Source: Phycisphaerae bacterium
GTDB taxonomy: Bacteria > Planctomycetota > Phycisphaerae > UBA1845
DNA: 64,000 nt
Direction of reading: 5' to 3'
NCBI GenBank assembly: GCA_022072505.1
Contig: JAJVHU010000005.1
Coordinates: 24,627-88,626 of the forward strand
Shown here piece by piece: positions 62,314-64,000 of the stretch. A model generated the notes under the pieces. That model searched no databases. It was given only the letters and a program-made list of their open reading frames with translations, and was not told where the DNA came from. Made by a program: the position numbers and the translations under genes. Position 1 is the first letter of the stretch, and the number at the start of each line of letters is the position of its first letter.

Positions 62314-63435
62314 TCAGTCGCCCGTCGCGGTGAACTTCTCAAATCTTGTCAGATCCCCCTTGTCCACCGACGGCGGCGTCCGATCGATCACGGACAACAG
62401 GTCCGTCCGTCCGATCGGACGCGGCGGCTGACCCGCGATCGCCTCCAGAAACGGCAGGTGCGCCGCCTGCTGGGCGATGTTGCGGATGTCCGCGCCGCTG
62501 TACCCTTCCAGCGCGTCACAGAACTCGCCGAACTCCACGTCCGGCGCCAGCGGTTTCTTCCCCAGGTAGATCTCCAGCAGCCTGAACCGCGCCGGCGCAT
62601 CCGGCAGTCCGACGTAGACCTTCGCGTCCAGCCGTCCCGGTCTCAGCATCGCCTCGTCAATCAGCCACGGCTTGTTCGTCGCTCCGACAAACAGCAGGGC
62701 CCGGTCGGACTTGCGGTCGAAGCCCTCCAGTTCCTGAAGCACCTGCGGCACGACGCGCTGCATGACCGTCGAGGCGTCGCTCTTGCGCCGCGGAACCAGC
62801 GCCTCCACTTCGTCGATGAAGATCACCGACGGCGTCTCCGCTTTCGCCGCGTCGAACAATGTCTTGATGTTCTGCTCCGCCTCGCCCACCCACTTGCTCA
62901 TGATCTGTGCGGGACTGATGAGGAAGAACGTCGCGTCGATCTCGCGCGCGATCGCCTTGGCGATCATCGTCTTCCCCGTTCCGGGCGGTCCGTAAAGGAG
63001 AATCCCTCCCCCGACGGTGATCCCGTATTTCGCCGCCAGCTCCGGATGCGCGAAGGGGTAGATCATCTTCAGGCGGATTTCCGTCTTGACGTCCTCCAGC
63101 CCCGCGATGTCGTCGAACCCGATCGTCGGACGCTCGCGGACCACCCAGTCCGAGGCGTCCGCCCCGTTCTCCTCATCCTTCTCCCGCTGGCGGACGCGGG
63201 GCGCGCCCTGAGGGTGCGTTCGTCGCGCGTCGCACTCCTTCGCCAGGCTGACCAGCTCTTCCGCCAGCGCCTCGTGCTGCCGGCGAGCCTCCGCCGTCTT
63301 CGCCGACTCCGCCAATTCGATCATGCACTCCGCCGCGTCCACCAGGTACGACCGCGCCGTCGCATAATCCCCGCCCTTAAAGGCCGCGATCCCCTTCGAC
63401 TTCAGCCGCTCAAATGTCGCGATCGTCGCCGACAT
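62314..63435 (-). CDS. AAA ATPase of the Vps4/katanin type with MIT-like N-terminus
   Basis: A 373-residue protein. Residues 6-70 form a three-helix bundle-like region (GGDYATARSYLVDAAECMIELAE) that resembles a MIT domain, then a linker. The AAA domain follows: Walker A GPPGTGKT (149-156), pore loop SKWVGEAEQNIKTLF, Walker B VIFIDEVEAL (204-213), sensor GATNKPW (Asn254), arginine finger MLRPGRLD and a helical lid. The SKWVGE pore loop is the mark of the meiotic clade (Vps4, katanin, spastin). Such ATPases take apart polymers such as ESCRT-III or microtubules. No ESCRT-III-like gene was seen. The ATG at 63435 is chosen. The next gene on this strand (SPFH-propeller) is 42 bases downstream. Confidence 0.75.
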   Translation of the reverse strand: MSATIATFERLKSKGIAAFKGGDYATARSYLVDAAECMIELAESAKTAEARRQHEALAEELVSLAKECDARRTHPQGAPRVRQREKDEENGADASDWVVRERPTIGFDDIAGLEDVKTEIRLKMIYPFAHPELAAKYGITVGGGILLYGPPGTGKTMIAKAIAREIDATFFLISPAQIMSKWVGEAEQNIKTLFDAAKAETPSVIFIDEVEALVPRRKSDASTVMQRVVPQVLQELEGFDRKSDRALLFVGATNKPWLIDEAMLRPGRLDAKVYVGLPDAPARFRLLEIYLGKKPLAPDVEFGEFCDALEGYSGADIRNIAQQAAHLPFLEAIAGQPPRPIGRTDLLSVIDRTPPSVDKGDLTRFEKFTATGD

Positions 63436-63652
63436 GTCTCGTTCTCAATCCCCGCTCTCGATCCCTGCTCTCGATCGCCCCGCCATCCGCCGCCCGCCCT
63501 TCAGGCCGCCTCATCCCCTGGCGCCGGCCTTTCCCGCGCGTGCCCGCCTCGCCCTATCTTATCTCATTCGGGGATTCTCCGCAGAACTTCGCGGCGACCG
63601 GCTGGACTCTCATAACCCCTGGACCCAAAAAAGGAGGCAGGTCACGAGGTCG

Positions 63653-63729
63653 CAGCCCCGGAGGATCATCCCCAGGCGTCTTAGCCCCGGAAGGACGCCA
63701 GACAACAGCCCGGCACCCCAGTGCTGGGA
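63653..63729 (+). repeat. REP-like repeat (AGCCCCGGAAGG type)
   Basis: AGCCCCGGA occurs twice, followed by the hairpin GGCGTC..GACGCC (63675-63699) and CCCGGCAC-CCCA-GTGCTGGG (63709-63728). This wording is common between planctomycete genes, by memory. The rest of 63436-63974 has no gene and no clear promoter that I can identify. Confidence 0.5.
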
Positions 63730-63974
63730 AGCCGTCGCGGATGCGGCGGGCCATCATGAAACTCGCGGCCCTTGCGCCTCCCGGCGGTTTCCAGGTGTGC
63801 CGCCCGATGAGTATATTTCGCTGCGTGCCAGGCGGCCGCGCGCGGCTTGAGTTCGCCGCGACGGAGGCGCGCCGGGTGCATCCCATTTCCTGTGGCGCGA
63901 TCGAATAATTGCAGTTAGACTTTTTACTTGAGGCGTCACGAGTCGGCCTGGAACATGACACAAGGAGGTCAGCG

Positions 63975-64000
63975 ATGCACGTTGAGATCGTGGTGAAGAT
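63975..64000 (+). CDS. Start of an unknown gene (cut by the right edge)
   Basis: AAGGAGG lies 6 bases before the ATG at 63975, the strongest ribosome binding site in this part of the window. Only MHVEIVVK is visible, so nothing can be said about function. It is divergent from the AAA ATPase gene. Confidence 0.5.

Noticed and set aside
1..64000. tRNA, rRNA and CRISPR arrays
   Set aside because: No T-loop-like GGTTCGAATCC sequence in a tRNA context, no rRNA segment and no regularly spaced repeats were found by eye. A tRNAscan or CRISPR finder run would settle this.

Overview
This is a GC-rich chromosomal window. It looks like a member of the Planctomycetota, probably a Phycisphaerae-like lineage; that placement is inferred from gene content, not from a marker gene. 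Typical signs are an H-X9-DG type prepilin protein, a PQQ-type sugar dehydrogenase, a PA14/beta-propeller/DUF1080 protein, a BtpA-family protein, a 'CGYNLTGN..CPECG' zinc-ribbon remnant, and a short 'GGAYTL..GQPDAG..GGFWPG' surface domain. Genes are dense, often overlap by 1-8 bases and usually have GGAG/GAGG ribosome binding sites. I saw no rRNA, tRNA, CRISPR array or intact transposase.

Layout. 1-6.2 kb: msrB (cut by the edge), a secreted sugar dehydrogenase with a clear promoter and terminator, a methyltransferase/LD-carboxypeptidase pair, BtpA, a GroES-like protein and a coiled-coil membrane protein. 6.35-11.7 kb: a tightly coupled operon of an exported TldD-like metalloprotease, a pseudopilin, a second TldD-like protein without the zinc motif, and LarE. 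11.8-14.3 kb: a lower-GC, probably acquired island with a cupin-HTH-cupin regulator divergent from an unknown gene, followed by repeats and a gene remnant. 14.7-31.4 kb: thioesterase, small basic protein, pseudo-receiver, BCS1-like AAA ATPase, chromate transporter, double-DTG protease, YceH, Hsp20, M16 peptidase, a Kdo-kinase-like protein, an MFS-acyltransferase fusion, a dimeric dUTPase-like protein and a caspase/legumain-like protease whose active-site segments are in permuted order.

31.6-46 kb: GT-C glycosyltransferase with TPRs, PhoR-like kinase, CBM9-like protein, CPBP protease, amidohydrolase, alpha/beta hydrolase, a beta-helix/PA14 protein, threonine dehydrogenase, a LolA-like protein, GT87, XseB and a thermonuclease inside a repeat-rich block. 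46-50.5 kb: three secreted proteins (reprolysin-like protease, tail-fibre-like surface protein, short surface protein). 50.9-57.5 kb: two unknown proteins and an operon of an MFS symporter, an unknown secreted protein and a PA14/propeller/DUF1080 protein, read here as sugar or glycoside use. 57.7-63.4 kb, all on the minus strand: an M42-like peptidase, a membrane protein, a LysM/L,D-transpeptidase, and an operon pairing a MIT-like/AAA ATPase of Vps4/katanin type with an SPFH-like/coiled-coil/beta-propeller protein. A new plus-strand gene starts at the right edge.

The best candidates for something undescribed are the Vps4-like ATPase with the SPFH-propeller partner, the permuted caspase-like protease, the TldD/inactive-TldD/pseudopilin operon, and the low-GC divergent pair. 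Three secreted proteins also share a small C-terminal domain ending in '-CP', and two MITE-like families occur, one present as inverted copies 30 kb apart.
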